From the NCBI RefSeq assembly GCF_019933155.2, contig NZ_CP082944.1, forward strand, positions 4,776,001 to 4,840,000: 64,000 nt of DNA. Direction: 5' to 3'. The translations under genes were made by a program, and so were the position numbers. Position 1 is the first letter of the stretch; the number at the start of each line of letters is the position of its first letter. Below are positions 17,923 to 25,939 of this stretch, one piece after another. Source of the DNA: Metabacillus dongyingensis (lineage in GTDB: Bacteria; Bacillota; Bacilli; Bacillales; Bacillaceae). The notes beneath the pieces were generated by a model that saw only the letters and a program-made list of their open reading frames with translations, searched no databases and was not told the origin of the DNA.

Positions 17923-19248
17923 CTACACCTCCACATCATAGGGTTCATAATCTTTGCGAAGAGGATGCCCGACCCAATCATCCGGCATCATAATTCTTGT
18001 CAGGTTCGGGTGGCCGGTAAAATGAATCCCAAGCAAATCAAATGCTTCGCGCTCAGGCCAATCCGCTCCTTTCCAAAGCGGTTCAAGGGAATCAATTTCA
18101 GGCTTGTCGCGGTCAAGCTTTACTTTCAGCACAACTGTATGGCGGTGGACGTAGGAAAAAAGATAAACGTACATTTCCATATGTGTTTCAAAATCAGTGC
18201 CATGCAATTCAGAGACGTAATCAAATGCCAATTCTTCCTGTTCTTTTAAAAACTTGGCGATGGTAAAATAGGATTCTTTCTTTGCAACAAGTGTCGGATT
18301 ATCTTTAGACAGCCTATTAATATAGGATTCTTCTAAAACTTCTTTGCCGAGATGCTCCTCGATTACTTTTACATATTTTTCTAAAATGGGCTCATTTGGT
18401 GAAGGTTCTTCTTGTTGAGGCTGCTCTTCTGGAGTGAGTTTCTTCGCTTTTGCTGCAGCTGCTGCTTTTGCTTTTGCGGCTGCGATGGCCTTTGCCTTTT
18501 CTTTAGCCAACTCGTCATCTGAAAGATTTTCACGGGAAGCCTTTGCTTTCGCGGCTGCTGCGGCTTTTGCCTTTGCGACAGCTGCTGCTTTTTGCTTGGC
18601 TACATCATCTGCCGGAGCACCTTCTGATTTTGCTTTTTGCTTCGCGAGGGCTGCCGCCTTTGCTTTTGCGGCTGCGACTGCTTTTTGTTTCGCAAGTGCA
18701 AGGTCATCTGCTGATTCGTTGCCAGCTCCCTCCGCTTGCTTCGCTTTCTGTTTTGCCAATGCTGCTGCTTTCGCTTTTGCGGCTGCGACTGCTTTTTGTT
18801 TCGCAAGTGCAAAGTCATCTGATGTTTCGTTGCCGGCTCCCTCCGCTTGCTTCGCTTTCTGTTTTGCAAGTGCTGCTGCCTTCGCTTTTGCGGCCGCTGC
18901 CGCTTTCTGTTTCGCGAGAGCTGCCTCATCTGCCGGTTCAGCTGTTTCCTTTGCCTTTTGCTTTGCAAGTGCAGCGGCTTTCGCTTTTGCCGCAGCTGCT
19001 GCTTTTTGCTTCGCGAGGTTAGCGTCATCTATCGTTTCATTCGCTTTAGCTTCCTGCGCTTTTTGTTTCGCAAGGGCCGCGGCCTTTGCTTTTGCAGCAG
19101 CTGCCGCCTTCTGTTTCGCAAGCTCTGTGCTGTCTGTAGGTATGTTTACTTGATTTGCCTGCTTTTCAGCCAGCTTTTTCAGGGCAGCTTCCTTTGCCTT
19201 TTGAGCGGCCTCACGTTTTAGCTGCTGGATGTCTTTCTCATCGCTCAT
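17923..19248 (-). CDS. nuoC: NADH-quinone oxidoreductase subunit C with long Ala/Lys repeat N-terminus
   Basis: 30-kDa peripheral-arm subunit. Only the last 155 or so residues (about 285-441) are the NuoC domain, with [33 protein letters not shown] and [14 protein letters not shown]. Residues about 40-270 are seven or so copies of a 30-36 residue unit built on [20 protein letters not shown], separated by short acidic linkers such as [11 protein letters not shown] recall a similar extension in the B. cereus group NuoC, so it is a lineage trait rather than an assembly error; it should form a long charged helix or coiled coil. Its purpose is unknown. Confidence 0.95.
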   Translation of the reverse strand: MSDEKDIQQLKREAAQKAKEAALKKLAEKQANQVNIPTDSTELAKQKAAAAAKAKAAALAKQKAQEAKANETIDDANLAKQKAAAAAKAKAAALAKQKAKETAEPADEAALAKQKAAAAAKAKAAALAKQKAKQAEGAGNETSDDFALAKQKAVAAAKAKAAALAKQKAKQAEGAGNESADDLALAKQKAVAAAKAKAAALAKQKAKSEGAPADDVAKQKAAAVAKAKAAAAAKAKASRENLSDDELAKEKAKAIAAAKAKAAAAAKAKKLTPEEQPQQEEPSPNEPILEKYVKVIEEHLGKEVLEESYINRLSKDNPTLVAKKESYFTIAKFLKEQEELAFDYVSELHGTDFETHMEMYVYLFSYVHRHTVVLKVKLDRDKPEIDSLEPLWKGADWPEREAFDLLGIHFTGHPNLTRIMMPDDWVGHPLRKDYEPYDVEV

Positions 19249-19759
19249 GGATTATTTCACTCCCTGTTTTCGCCTCATAACGGATTTTTTCTTTCAGCTT
19301 GTTAATTCCGTAGATAAGAGCGGCAGGATTAGGAGGACATCCAGGAATGTACACATCAACCGGCACAATCTGGTCGACTCCTTTTACAACTGCGTATGAT
19401 TTAATATAGGGACCTCCTGCTGTTGCACAAGAGCCCATGGCAATGACCCATTTCGGTTCAGGCATTTGATCGTAGAGGCGCTTTAGAACCGGAGCCATTT
19501 TTTTCGTCACTGTTCCTGAGACGATCATGACATCGGACTGGCGGGGTGATGTCCGGAAAAAGGATCCGAATCGGTCCAAATCGTAGTGGGACGAACCGAC
19601 ACCCATCATTTCAATTGCACAGCAGGCAAGCCCGAAAGTCAGCGGCCACAAGGAATTGCTTCTCGCCCAGCCCTTCAGCTCTTCAAGCGTTGTTAAAAAG
19701 ACGCTGCGCTTCAGTTCTTCCATTTCATCCTGAGGTATATTCGTTACATTTAAGTCCAT
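19238..19759 (-). CDS. nuoB: NADH-quinone oxidoreductase subunit B
   Basis: Carries the terminal cluster N2 that reduces quinone. 173 residues with the four cluster cysteines C46-C47 (FGLACCAIE), C111 (GSCATAGG) and C141 (PGCPPNP). I start at the ATG of MDLNVTN, five bases after AAGGTG, rather than seven codons upstream; the gene overlaps nuoA's end slightly and nuoC's start by 11 bases. Confidence 0.96.
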   Translation of the reverse strand: MDLNVTNIPQDEMEELKRSVFLTTLEELKGWARSNSLWPLTFGLACCAIEMMGVGSSHYDLDRFGSFFRTSPRQSDVMIVSGTVTKKMAPVLKRLYDQMPEPKWVIAMGSCATAGGPYIKSYAVVKGVDQIVPVDVYIPGCPPNPAALIYGINKLKEKIRYEAKTGSEIIHER

Positions 19760-20124
19760 TTCAGCACCTTCTTCTTCCATGCGTAGACTAGCCCGATGAC
19801 GAGCATGATGACAAAAATGAGCATTTCAATGAGGGCAAACACGCCTAACTTCTCATATGCGACTGCCCACGGATATAAAAACACGGTTTCAACGTCAAAA
19901 ATGACAAACAGGAGACCAAACATATAATAGCGGACATTAAACTGCACGCGTGAATCATGGTATGGATCAATTCCGCTTTCGTATGTGGTTGCTTTTGCCT
20001 CGCTCGGTGCGTTCGGCCTCAAAATCCGGCCTATTCCGAGAGCGACAACAGGAAGCAAAATGCCAAGGAGCAGGAAAACGACAACGATTAAGTAATTATT
20101 TAAATATACGTTTAGTGATTCCAT
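19750..20124 (-). CDS. nuoA: NADH-quinone oxidoreductase subunit A
   Basis: Small membrane subunit at the arm junction, 124 residues, three helices. The cytoplasmic loop [21 protein letters not shown] and the [15 protein letters not shown] helix are diagnostic. First gene of the operon; ATG after GGGGGAAATGG. Confidence 0.97.
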   Translation of the reverse strand: MESLNVYLNNYLIVVVFLLLGILLPVVALGIGRILRPNAPSEAKATTYESGIDPYHDSRVQFNVRYYMFGLLFVIFDVETVFLYPWAVAYEKLGVFALIEMLIFVIMLVIGLVYAWKKKVLKWT

Positions 20125-20183
20125 CCATTTCCCCCTGTTAAAAATAGTAGAATTCTCAAAATATTATAAATGTAACCGCTAAC

Positions 20184-20192
20184 ATTATAACA
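20184..20192 (-). promoter_or_regulatory. Candidate extended -10 promoter for the nuo operon
   Basis: The minus strand has TGTTATAAT, a perfect extended -10, 60 bases upstream of nuoA. No matching -35 is seen. A second TATAAT lies at 20163-20168. Confidence 0.4.
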
Positions 20193-20216
20193 TCATTATC
20201 CAATTCGTGTATATAA

Positions 20217-20305
20217 TCCGAAATGCGGAACCGACTGTTTAGCCCAGGCATGGCAGATAAGAATTCACCGGAAAAGGACACCCCGAAACGCGGAACGGGT
20301 TCATT
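20217..20305. repeat. Dispersed intergenic element, copy E (diverged)
   Basis: GCGGAACCGACTGTTTAG, GGCAGATAAGAATTCACCGG and a GGGTTCATTTA end align with the other copies, chiefly with those at 47030 and 52433. It lies between nuoA and the divergent gene at 20415. Confidence 0.6.
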
Positions 20306-20414
20306 TATTTTATAAATCCAAAATTCACCTCCTTTGTAGCTTTAATGTAAGCTGCTCTATTAAAGTCATCAGGATGATATACTTGCAATTGAACAAAAGA
20401 CGCGAGGTGACAGA

Positions 20415-20918
20415 ATGCTAGAATCTTATAATCATCAAATTGAAACAGATTATGGCAGGAATTTGCCTGTCTTTGAAAATGAAGAAGCGGCCAAAGTGTA
20501 TTACTATGAACAACGGAAAGAGAACTTGTCTCTATTAGAAGATATATATGCAGAACTCGGCTTAACATTAAACTATTCGGTAAAAAGTTTAATTGAACTT
20601 GAAGAAGTGTACTTTTCATTTTTTCAGGAAAATAAGTTCCGTGACTTTCAGTTGTCCATTAGGGACTTGGAAGAATGCATGAGCATATACTTTGGTGAAG
20701 TCGTCACGATTCACTTGGATGGAGCTTCATGGATCGTCAAAGAATATTCTTTTACTGAAGGCGCCTATGTTATGGGACTGCAGTGCGGACGCAGGGCGAC
20801 TTATTTTTCTAACCTTTTTGAAGATCACTACATGACTGCAAAAGACGCATCCGGACAGAAAATGCATCAATTATATAAGCGATATGAGAGAAAAGCGAAG
20901 AAAATGGGACCAAACTAG
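20415..20918 (+). CDS. Uncharacterised 167-residue protein
   Basis: I do not recognise the family. Soluble, slightly acidic, with aromatic-rich stretches (AAKVYYYEQRKENL, LEEVYFSFFQENKF) and a basic C-terminus (RYERKAKKMG). One cysteine pair is absent; single cysteines occur in the middle. A GAGGTG site six bases before the ATG and a terminator at the stop codon support a real gene. It is divergent from nuoA and lies at the start of an accessory region. Confidence 0.7.
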   Translation: MLESYNHQIETDYGRNLPVFENEEAAKVYYYEQRKENLSLLEDIYAELGLTLNYSVKSLIELEEVYFSFFQENKFRDFQLSIRDLEECMSIYFGEVVTIHLDGASWIVKEYSFTEGAYVMGLQCGRRATYFSNLFEDHYMTAKDASGQKMHQLYKRYERKAKKMGPN

Positions 20919-20940
20919 TTTTTTGTTTGGTTCCTTTTAT
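20907..20940 (+). terminator. Terminator overlapping the 3' end of the 20415 gene
   Basis: GGACCAAAC/GTTTGGTTC stem (20907-20915/20925-20933) then CTTTTATTTT. The left arm lies in the last codons. Confidence 0.85.
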
Positions 20941-21010
20941 TTTATATGATTATGAATATTTAATCTATTTAAGATGATGGATATTTTTCATTATTTTTGA
21001 ATTTATTGGC

Positions 21011-21039
21011 AAAAAAAGAGCCATAAAAAATTATGGCTC
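21011..21039 (-). terminator. Terminator downstream of the Gfo/Idh/MocA gene
   Basis: GAGCCATAA/TTATGGCTC stem (21018-21026/21031-21039), followed on the minus strand by TTTTTTT. A weaker AAGGAC/GTCCTT hairpin lies nearer the gene at 21083-21105. Confidence 0.75.
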
Positions 21040-21110
21040 CCTCACTTTTTTATATGCTTCATTAAATGTGTTTTCTTGATAAAAGGACCATTAAAAAGAG
21101 TCCTTCGTCT

Positions 21111-22097
21111 TTATACGATGATCGTTATTCTCCGCTTTTCAGTATTCGACTGAATCGCCGCTTCGTTCACTGCCGTTAACAGGAGGGCATCCTCATTCGA
21201 AATAGACGGTGTTTTTCCAGACTGGATGGCATCCGCCCATTGTTCCATTGGAATCGGAAGCTCTTTTGGCAGCTGTTCAATCACATGAGTACCTTCGCCA
21301 TTTCTCAGCTCCACTTTTCCATCCTGAATCAGCAGACATCCTTCTGTTCCGTATAATTCTAGATAAAACGGACTTCCGTGTGAAACAAACGAGGTTTCAA
21401 TCACGCCAGTTACACCTTCCTCATAGGAAACGATGACAGAAGCCTGGTCTTCGACTTCTTTTGTATAGACGTAATCAAAATGAGCGGATACTTCTTTAGG
21501 TTTTCCTGCAAGGCGGTTGAGCAAATAGATCGGATGAGCCCCTAAATCTATGAGAGCCCCTCCGCCGCATTGCTCAGCATTGTAGAAGTGTGCAGGCAGC
21601 CATCCTTCAGGGTTTTCCGCTGAAGGCACTGAACCGTTATGAGCGACACGGCATCTTGCCATTTTGAGTTCTCCAATTAAGCCATCCTTCAGTGCTTTTT
21701 CAGCATAGAGGTAATAGTTTGTGGTGAGCCTAGGCATTGAGACCACAAGAGAAACTCCCGCTTTCTCGACTGCTTCAAAGATTTCTTTGCAATCAGCTGT
21801 TGTTAACGCAAGTACTTTTTCTGTGAAAATGTGCTTTCCATTCTGTGCTGCTTTTATGATGACTTCCTTGTGCATGTTAGTCGGCGTGTCAACAACCACC
21901 CCTTCAATAGCAGGATTGCCTAGAACCTTCTCAAGCTCAGGTTCAAATGGAACATTCAGTTCATTTGCCCACCGCTGCCCTCTTTCTTTGTCCTCATCCC
22001 ATACATGCGTAATATTCAATTTAGAACTGTTATGTATATCTCTTTCATAATCAACGGCATGAACGTGCCATTTGCTCAGCATTGCGACTGAAATCAT
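21111..22097 (-). CDS. Gfo/Idh/MocA family oxidoreductase
   Basis: NAD(P)-dependent dehydrogenase of sugar or inositol derivatives. 328 residues: an N-terminal Rossmann domain (with the CINF-like HIFTEKVLAL motif, where the family usually has EKP) and a C-terminal alpha/beta domain with GGGALIDLGAHPIYLLNRL, whose aspartate and histidine are the usual catalytic pair. Substrate not predictable. GGAGGGAAAAAA precedes the ATG. Divergent from the FAD oxidoreductase at 22250. Confidence 0.85.
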   Translation of the reverse strand: MISVAMLSKWHVHAVDYERDIHNSSKLNITHVWDEDKERGQRWANELNVPFEPELEKVLGNPAIEGVVVDTPTNMHKEVIIKAAQNGKHIFTEKVLALTTADCKEIFEAVEKAGVSLVVSMPRLTTNYYLYAEKALKDGLIGELKMARCRVAHNGSVPSAENPEGWLPAHFYNAEQCGGGALIDLGAHPIYLLNRLAGKPKEVSAHFDYVYTKEVEDQASVIVSYEEGVTGVIETSFVSHGSPFYLELYGTEGCLLIQDGKVELRNGEGTHVIEQLPKELPIPMEQWADAIQSGKTPSISNEDALLLTAVNEAAIQSNTEKRRITIIV

Positions 22098-22249
22098 TTT
22101 TTTCCCTCCCGGAATTTTTTCACACTTATATAGTAACTTCCTTTTCGGACACCTGATTTCCTTTTCAATTTTTGGATATTTTTTTAAAAGAGGTTTTTTC
22201 TTTGGCTAAAAGAGGGAATATGCCTGTTATATCCTAAGGGGGAAAACGA

Positions 22250-23449
22250 ATGAAGCTTCATAACGGTTCTCTATATTGGCCTCAAACGGTCAGCCATGTT
22301 CAGGCATATCCTGAGCTTCAAGATACCATAACATGCGATGTCCTCATCGTTGGAGGGGGAATGTCTGGTGCTTTGTGTGCTCACACCCTTTCAAAGTATG
22401 ATTTAGATACAATTTTAGTGGAAAAAAGAACCGTCGGCAGCGGCAGTTCAAGTGCAAATACAGGGCTCCTGCAGTTTTCAAATGATACGATGCTCCATGA
22501 ATTCATCAAAAAAATAGGTGAAGAGAAAGCGGTCCGTTTTTATAAAATGTGTTTAAAAGCAGTAGATGAGCTTGAGCTTGCAGCTAAAAGCTTATCGAAA
22601 GAAGTCGATTTCATCAGAAGAAAAAGCCTGTATTATGCAAGCACTTCAGGTGACAAATCAAAACTGAAAAAAGAGTTTAAAGCTCTTTCTAAACATGGTT
22701 TCCCTGTAGATTTTTTTAAAAAAGACGAAATAAAAGAGCGATTTGGATTTGAGAAGCCGGCCGCTCTTTTGACAGATGGCGATGCCGAAGTGAACCCGTA
22801 TAAATTTATCCAGACTTTGATGGAGGACGCTCATCACAATGGCGTCCGGATTTTTGAGAATACAGAAATTGAAGAGACTGACAGAGATGATGAGTACGTC
22901 TATTTCCAATCTGCACATGGAAAAATTGCAGCAAAAAAAGTCATCTATTCGACCGGCTACGAAACGATTCCATTCGCGAAAAAATTGGGAGCCGAAGTGA
23001 ATCGAACTTTTGCGATCGTCACTACCCCAGTACACTATCTTAATCATTGGGAAGACAAAAACCTGATTTGGGAAACGAAGCGCCCCTACTTCTATATGCG
23101 GACTACGGTCGACGGCAGAATTGTTGCCGGAGGGCTTGATGAAGAGAGAATGGAAGCTCCAAGCAGCAAAGAAACGATCCGCGAACGCGGTCAGCGGATT
23201 TTGGACAAAGTCAGGGAGCATTATCCGAGTTATGAAATGGAAGTTGATTCCGTATGGGGTGCAAGCTTTGGTGAATCAGACGACGGATTGCCATTCATCG
23301 GAAAGCATCCAAAGAAAAAAAATGTTTATTACTTGCTTGGCTTTGGCGGAAATGGAACCGTCTATTCCATGCTTGGCGCTGAAATCTTAAAGGACTTGAT
23401 TCTTTATGACTCTCATCCTGATGCAGAAATTGTGAGATTGGATAGATAA
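22250..23449 (+). CDS. FAD-dependent amine/amino acid oxidoreductase (DAO family)
   Basis: Flavoprotein of the D-amino acid oxidase/glycine oxidase family. 399 residues. The FAD-binding motif VLIVGGGMSGALCAHTL lies at about residues 31-47, SSANTGLLQ follows as in this family, and the C-terminal FAD contact is LLGFGGNGTVYSMLGA. Substrate unknown. AGGGGGAAAACGA precedes the ATG; a strong terminator starts at the stop. Likely a single-gene unit. Confidence 0.85.
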   Translation: MKLHNGSLYWPQTVSHVQAYPELQDTITCDVLIVGGGMSGALCAHTLSKYDLDTILVEKRTVGSGSSSANTGLLQFSNDTMLHEFIKKIGEEKAVRFYKMCLKAVDELELAAKSLSKEVDFIRRKSLYYASTSGDKSKLKKEFKALSKHGFPVDFFKKDEIKERFGFEKPAALLTDGDAEVNPYKFIQTLMEDAHHNGVRIFENTEIEETDRDDEYVYFQSAHGKIAAKKVIYSTGYETIPFAKKLGAEVNRTFAIVTTPVHYLNHWEDKNLIWETKRPYFYMRTTVDGRIVAGGLDEERMEAPSSKETIRERGQRILDKVREHYPSYEMEVDSVWGASFGESDDGLPFIGKHPKKKNVYYLLGFGGNGTVYSMLGAEILKDLILYDSHPDAEIVRLDR

Positions 23450-23482
23450 AACGGGAAAAGCTTTGGCTTTTCCTGTTTTTTA
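23449..23482 (+). terminator. Terminator of the FAD oxidoreductase gene
   Basis: AAACGGGAAAAGC with GCTTTTCCTGTTT (a wobble inside), 4-base loop, then TTTTTATG. Confidence 0.88.
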
Positions 23483-23550
23483 TGCTGGGAGCAAAAAACG
23501 ATTTTCAGCAAACAAAAAAACAGCACCGCCATCAGGCAATGCTGCACCAT

Positions 23551-23823
23551 TTATTTCTTCTTTTCATCATAGTATTGAACGGGATACATGGAGCCCTCTG
23601 AGACCATTTTATTATCTTCAACGTCATGAGGATCTGGATGACCCGCTTTTTCAACAGGGAATGCATCTGTGTTTTTGCGTGCAAAGTAGGGAATCTTGTT
23701 TTTGGCGCTTTGAACGAATCCTGTTACCTTTTGACGGTTTGATTTATCCTTTAATAAATAGGATGTCACTCCGACTCCGACTGTTGATAAGGCAATACCT
23801 GAAATTAAAGTTTTCTGTCTCAT
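23551..23823 (-). CDS. Small conserved Bacillaceae protein, function unknown
   Basis: 90 residues. A hydrophobic N-terminus (LISGIALSTVGVGVTSYLL) looks like a membrane anchor, followed by a basic segment and a conserved-looking C-terminal part with AGHPDPHDVEDNKMVSEGSM and VQYYDE. I recall similar HPDP.D.EDNKMV proteins in other bacilli but cannot name one with confidence. GAAAGGAGCAACTTGT precedes the ATG, which supports expression. Confidence 0.7.
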   Translation of the reverse strand: MRQKTLISGIALSTVGVGVTSYLLKDKSNRQKVTGFVQSAKNKIPYFARKNTDAFPVEKAGHPDPHDVEDNKMVSEGSMYPVQYYDEKKK

Positions 23824-23941
23824 ACAAGTTGCTCCTTTCGCAGTGAATTTGTTGCATACTTTTAATTACCCGCTTCTTTCTTTTGCAAAACATAGAAACT
23901 TAAAGAATAAAACGCCGCACCAAAGTGCAGGCGTTCGAAAG

Positions 23942-24198
23942 CTATCTTTTCTTCTTATTCCGGCTGTATATATCAAACCACACATCAAGGCCAAAATGCT
24001 TCCTTTTACAATCAGCTGCCAGTAGGCATCGATATTTATCATGCTCATGCCGTTAACAAGACTTGCCATAACAAGGGCTCCTATGATGGCGCCTGGAATG
24101 GTGCCGATTCCGCCCATTAAGCTTGTTCCGCCGATGGCACAGGCTACAATGGCATCAAGCTCATACATGTTCCCTGCAAAGGCTGTACCGCTAACGAA
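23942..24198 (-). pseudogene. Remnant of a sugar ABC transporter permease (XylH/RbsC type), frameshifted
   Basis: Only the C-terminal fifth of a branched permease remains. Reading the minus strand from 24198 gives [16 protein letters not shown], then [31 protein letters not shown] and [13 protein letters not shown], all highly typical of XylH-like permeases. Two TGA codons lie just upstream. After SILAL the frame slips by one base: the next frame continues with [14 protein letters not shown] and stop, the expected permease end. No ribosome site, no upstream two thirds and no transporter partners are present, so this is a decayed fragment. Confidence 0.8.
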
Positions 24199-24250
24199 TC
24201 ATCAGCGATACTGCCTTTTTATTTTGCGCCGAAAGAAAGACGTTTCTTCT

Positions 24251-24910
24251 TCAGTCAGTATGGGTGTCTTTACCCTCATAGACATAGGGCTGTGCGGGAG
24301 GTTTTATTTTTACTGCCTTTTTAATTAGCAGATAAGGTACCTCAGCTCCGGAATACGTATTTGTACTTAGTTCCCCTGTGACGTTAACCCATTGACTATC
24401 AAGAAGATTTTTTGCATTTTCCATCCTGGAAAGCAGGCCGTATAACCCGTCGTGCTCATCTGTACAGCAGGGATCACCGCTTCTTGCAATAACAAGCTGC
24501 GTTTCTGAAAAATCTTTTTCACGGAAGACAAAACCAGTCAATTCAACCTGTTTTCCCGCAAACTCCTTTGGAAATCGATCAAGAACTTCCAATATGGAGA
24601 TATAATTTTCATTTGAAAGGATGATTTTATCCATTTTCAATAAATCATTTTTCTGATTTTCATAATATTCATCAGGTTTATCTTCCGCATGATGATCATC
24701 TTCATGATCAGGTTTATATTTTTCATCTAACTTTTTCATATATCCATCAGGATCTTCCAGATACTCTTTCGCATTCGCCAATGGTTCCTCTTTTTCCTGA
24801 GTTGCTTCTTGTTTTTCAGGCTCTCTCTCTTCTTTTTCTGGCTGCATACTTATCATAAATACAATACCTGCTATGATCAGAAGACCTAAAGCCGTTAAAA
24901 ACTTTTTCAT
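24251..24910 (-). CDS. Membrane-anchored DUF1980/YcgQ-like C-terminal domain protein
   Basis: 219 residues. Residues 3-20 are a membrane anchor, 23-90 a Glu/Lys linker with a His/Asp patch (HEDDHHAED), and about 115-212 a domain resembling the C-terminal half of YcgQ/TIGR03943 (FAGKQVELTGFVF, IARSGDPCCTDEHDGL with C148-C149, WVNVTGEL, PYVYEG). YcgQ normally works beside the permease YcgR and has an N-terminal membrane part; here neither occurs. The paired cysteines and His patch suggest metal handling, by inference. AGGAGTAATGACTT precedes the ATG. Confidence 0.7.
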   Translation of the reverse strand: MKKFLTALGLLIIAGIVFMISMQPEKEEREPEKQEATQEKEEPLANAKEYLEDPDGYMKKLDEKYKPDHEDDHHAEDKPDEYYENQKNDLLKMDKIILSNENYISILEVLDRFPKEFAGKQVELTGFVFREKDFSETQLVIARSGDPCCTDEHDGLYGLLSRMENAKNLLDSQWVNVTGELSTNTYSGAEVPYLLIKKAVKIKPPAQPYVYEGKDTHTD

Positions 24911-24965
24911 AAGTCATTACTCCTACTCCGTTTAATTACCGGGAACTGCCCTCTCTTTAGTTTAA

Positions 24966-25000
24966 CAAAAAAGAAGGAAGTTTCGTAAAGCAGAAACTTC
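24966..25000 (-). terminator. Terminator-like hairpin upstream of the DUF1980-like gene
   Basis: GGAAGTTTC/GAAACTTCC stem (24976-24984/24992-25000) followed on the minus strand by TTCTTTTTTG. It would stop minus-strand transcripts leaving the 52-bp array before the 24251 gene. Confidence 0.7.
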
Positions 25001-25092
25001 CAATCCCAGAATTACTTCGCGCGTGCTGATATTTTTCAATGTACCCGATCATCGTCTGAAAATGTCAGCGTACTCCCTGCTTGCGTATGATT

Positions 25093-25845
25093 TCTAATTT
25101 GTGTACTCATTGAATCCGTATGATTCCCCTTTTCTGGCTTAGCCCTGAATTTGTGTACTCATTGGGTGTGTTTGATTCCCCTTTTCTGGCTTAACCATGA
25201 ATTTGTGTACTCATTGGGTGTATGTGATTCCCCTATTCTGGCTCAACCCTGAATTTGGGTACTCATTGAATCCGAATGATTCCCCTTTTCTGGCTCAATC
25301 CTGAATTTGTGTACTCATTGAATCCGTATGATTCCCCTTTTCTGGCTCAACCCTGAATTTGTGTACTCATTGGGTTTGTTTGATTCCCCTTTTCTGGCTT
25401 AACCCTGAATTTGTGTACTCATCGGGTGTGTATGATTCCCCTTTTCTGGCTTAACCCTGAATTTGGGTACTCATTGGGTGTGTTTGATTCCCCTTTTCTG
25501 GCTCAACCCTGAATTTGTATACTCATTGAGTCCGTATGATTCCCCTTTTCTGGCTCAATCCTGAATTTGTGTACTCATTGAATCCGTATGATTCCCCTTT
25601 TCTGGCTCAACCCTGAATTTGGGTACTCATTGAGTCCGTATGATTCCCCTTTTCTGGCTCAACCCTGAATTTGTGTACTCATTGGGTGTGTTTGATTCCT
25701 CTTTTCTGGATTAACCCTGAATTTGTGTACTCATCGGGTTTGTATGATTCCTCTTTTCTGGCTCAATCCTGAAATCGAGTAGTCATTGCTTGCGTATGAT
25801 TTCCCTTTTCTGGTTCAACCCTAAATGTGTGTACTCATTGCGTGA
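25093..25845. repeat. Second tandem array of a 52-bp unit, about 15 copies
   Basis: The unit runs from ACCCTGAATTTGTGTACTC through ATT(GAATCCG or GGGTGTG)TTTGATTCCCC to TTTTCTGGCTCA, 52 bp per copy as in the first array but with unrelated sequence. In the GAATCCGTATGATTC variant an inverted GAATC/GATTC lies in the middle. Variants are mixed along the array, as expected of unequal exchange. No spacers, no reading frame. It lies between two minus-strand terminators (24966-25000 and 25865-25897). Confidence 0.95.
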
Positions 25846-25864
25846 TTTCGGGTTAGACTTTCTT

Positions 25865-25897
25865 AAAAACAAAGAACCATTTCTTTAAGAAATGGTC
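25865..25897 (-). terminator. Terminator of the MFS transporter gene
   Basis: On the minus strand GACCATTTCTT pairs with AAGAAATGGTTC around a short loop, followed by TTTGTTTTTAAG. Confidence 0.8.
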
Positions 25898-25939
25898 CGA
25901 ATCCAAGATCATTTATCTTTTTTGAAAGCTCATGGACAG

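Noticed and set aside
18434..19153. 239-codon Phe/Ala-rich plus-strand frame
   Set aside because: Antisense image of the Ala/Lys repeats of nuoC; composition follows directly from the repeat codons.
23866..24168. Intact 100-residue membrane protein gene
   Set aside because: The sequence is the end of a sugar permease with a frameshift and no start signals; listed as a pseudogene.
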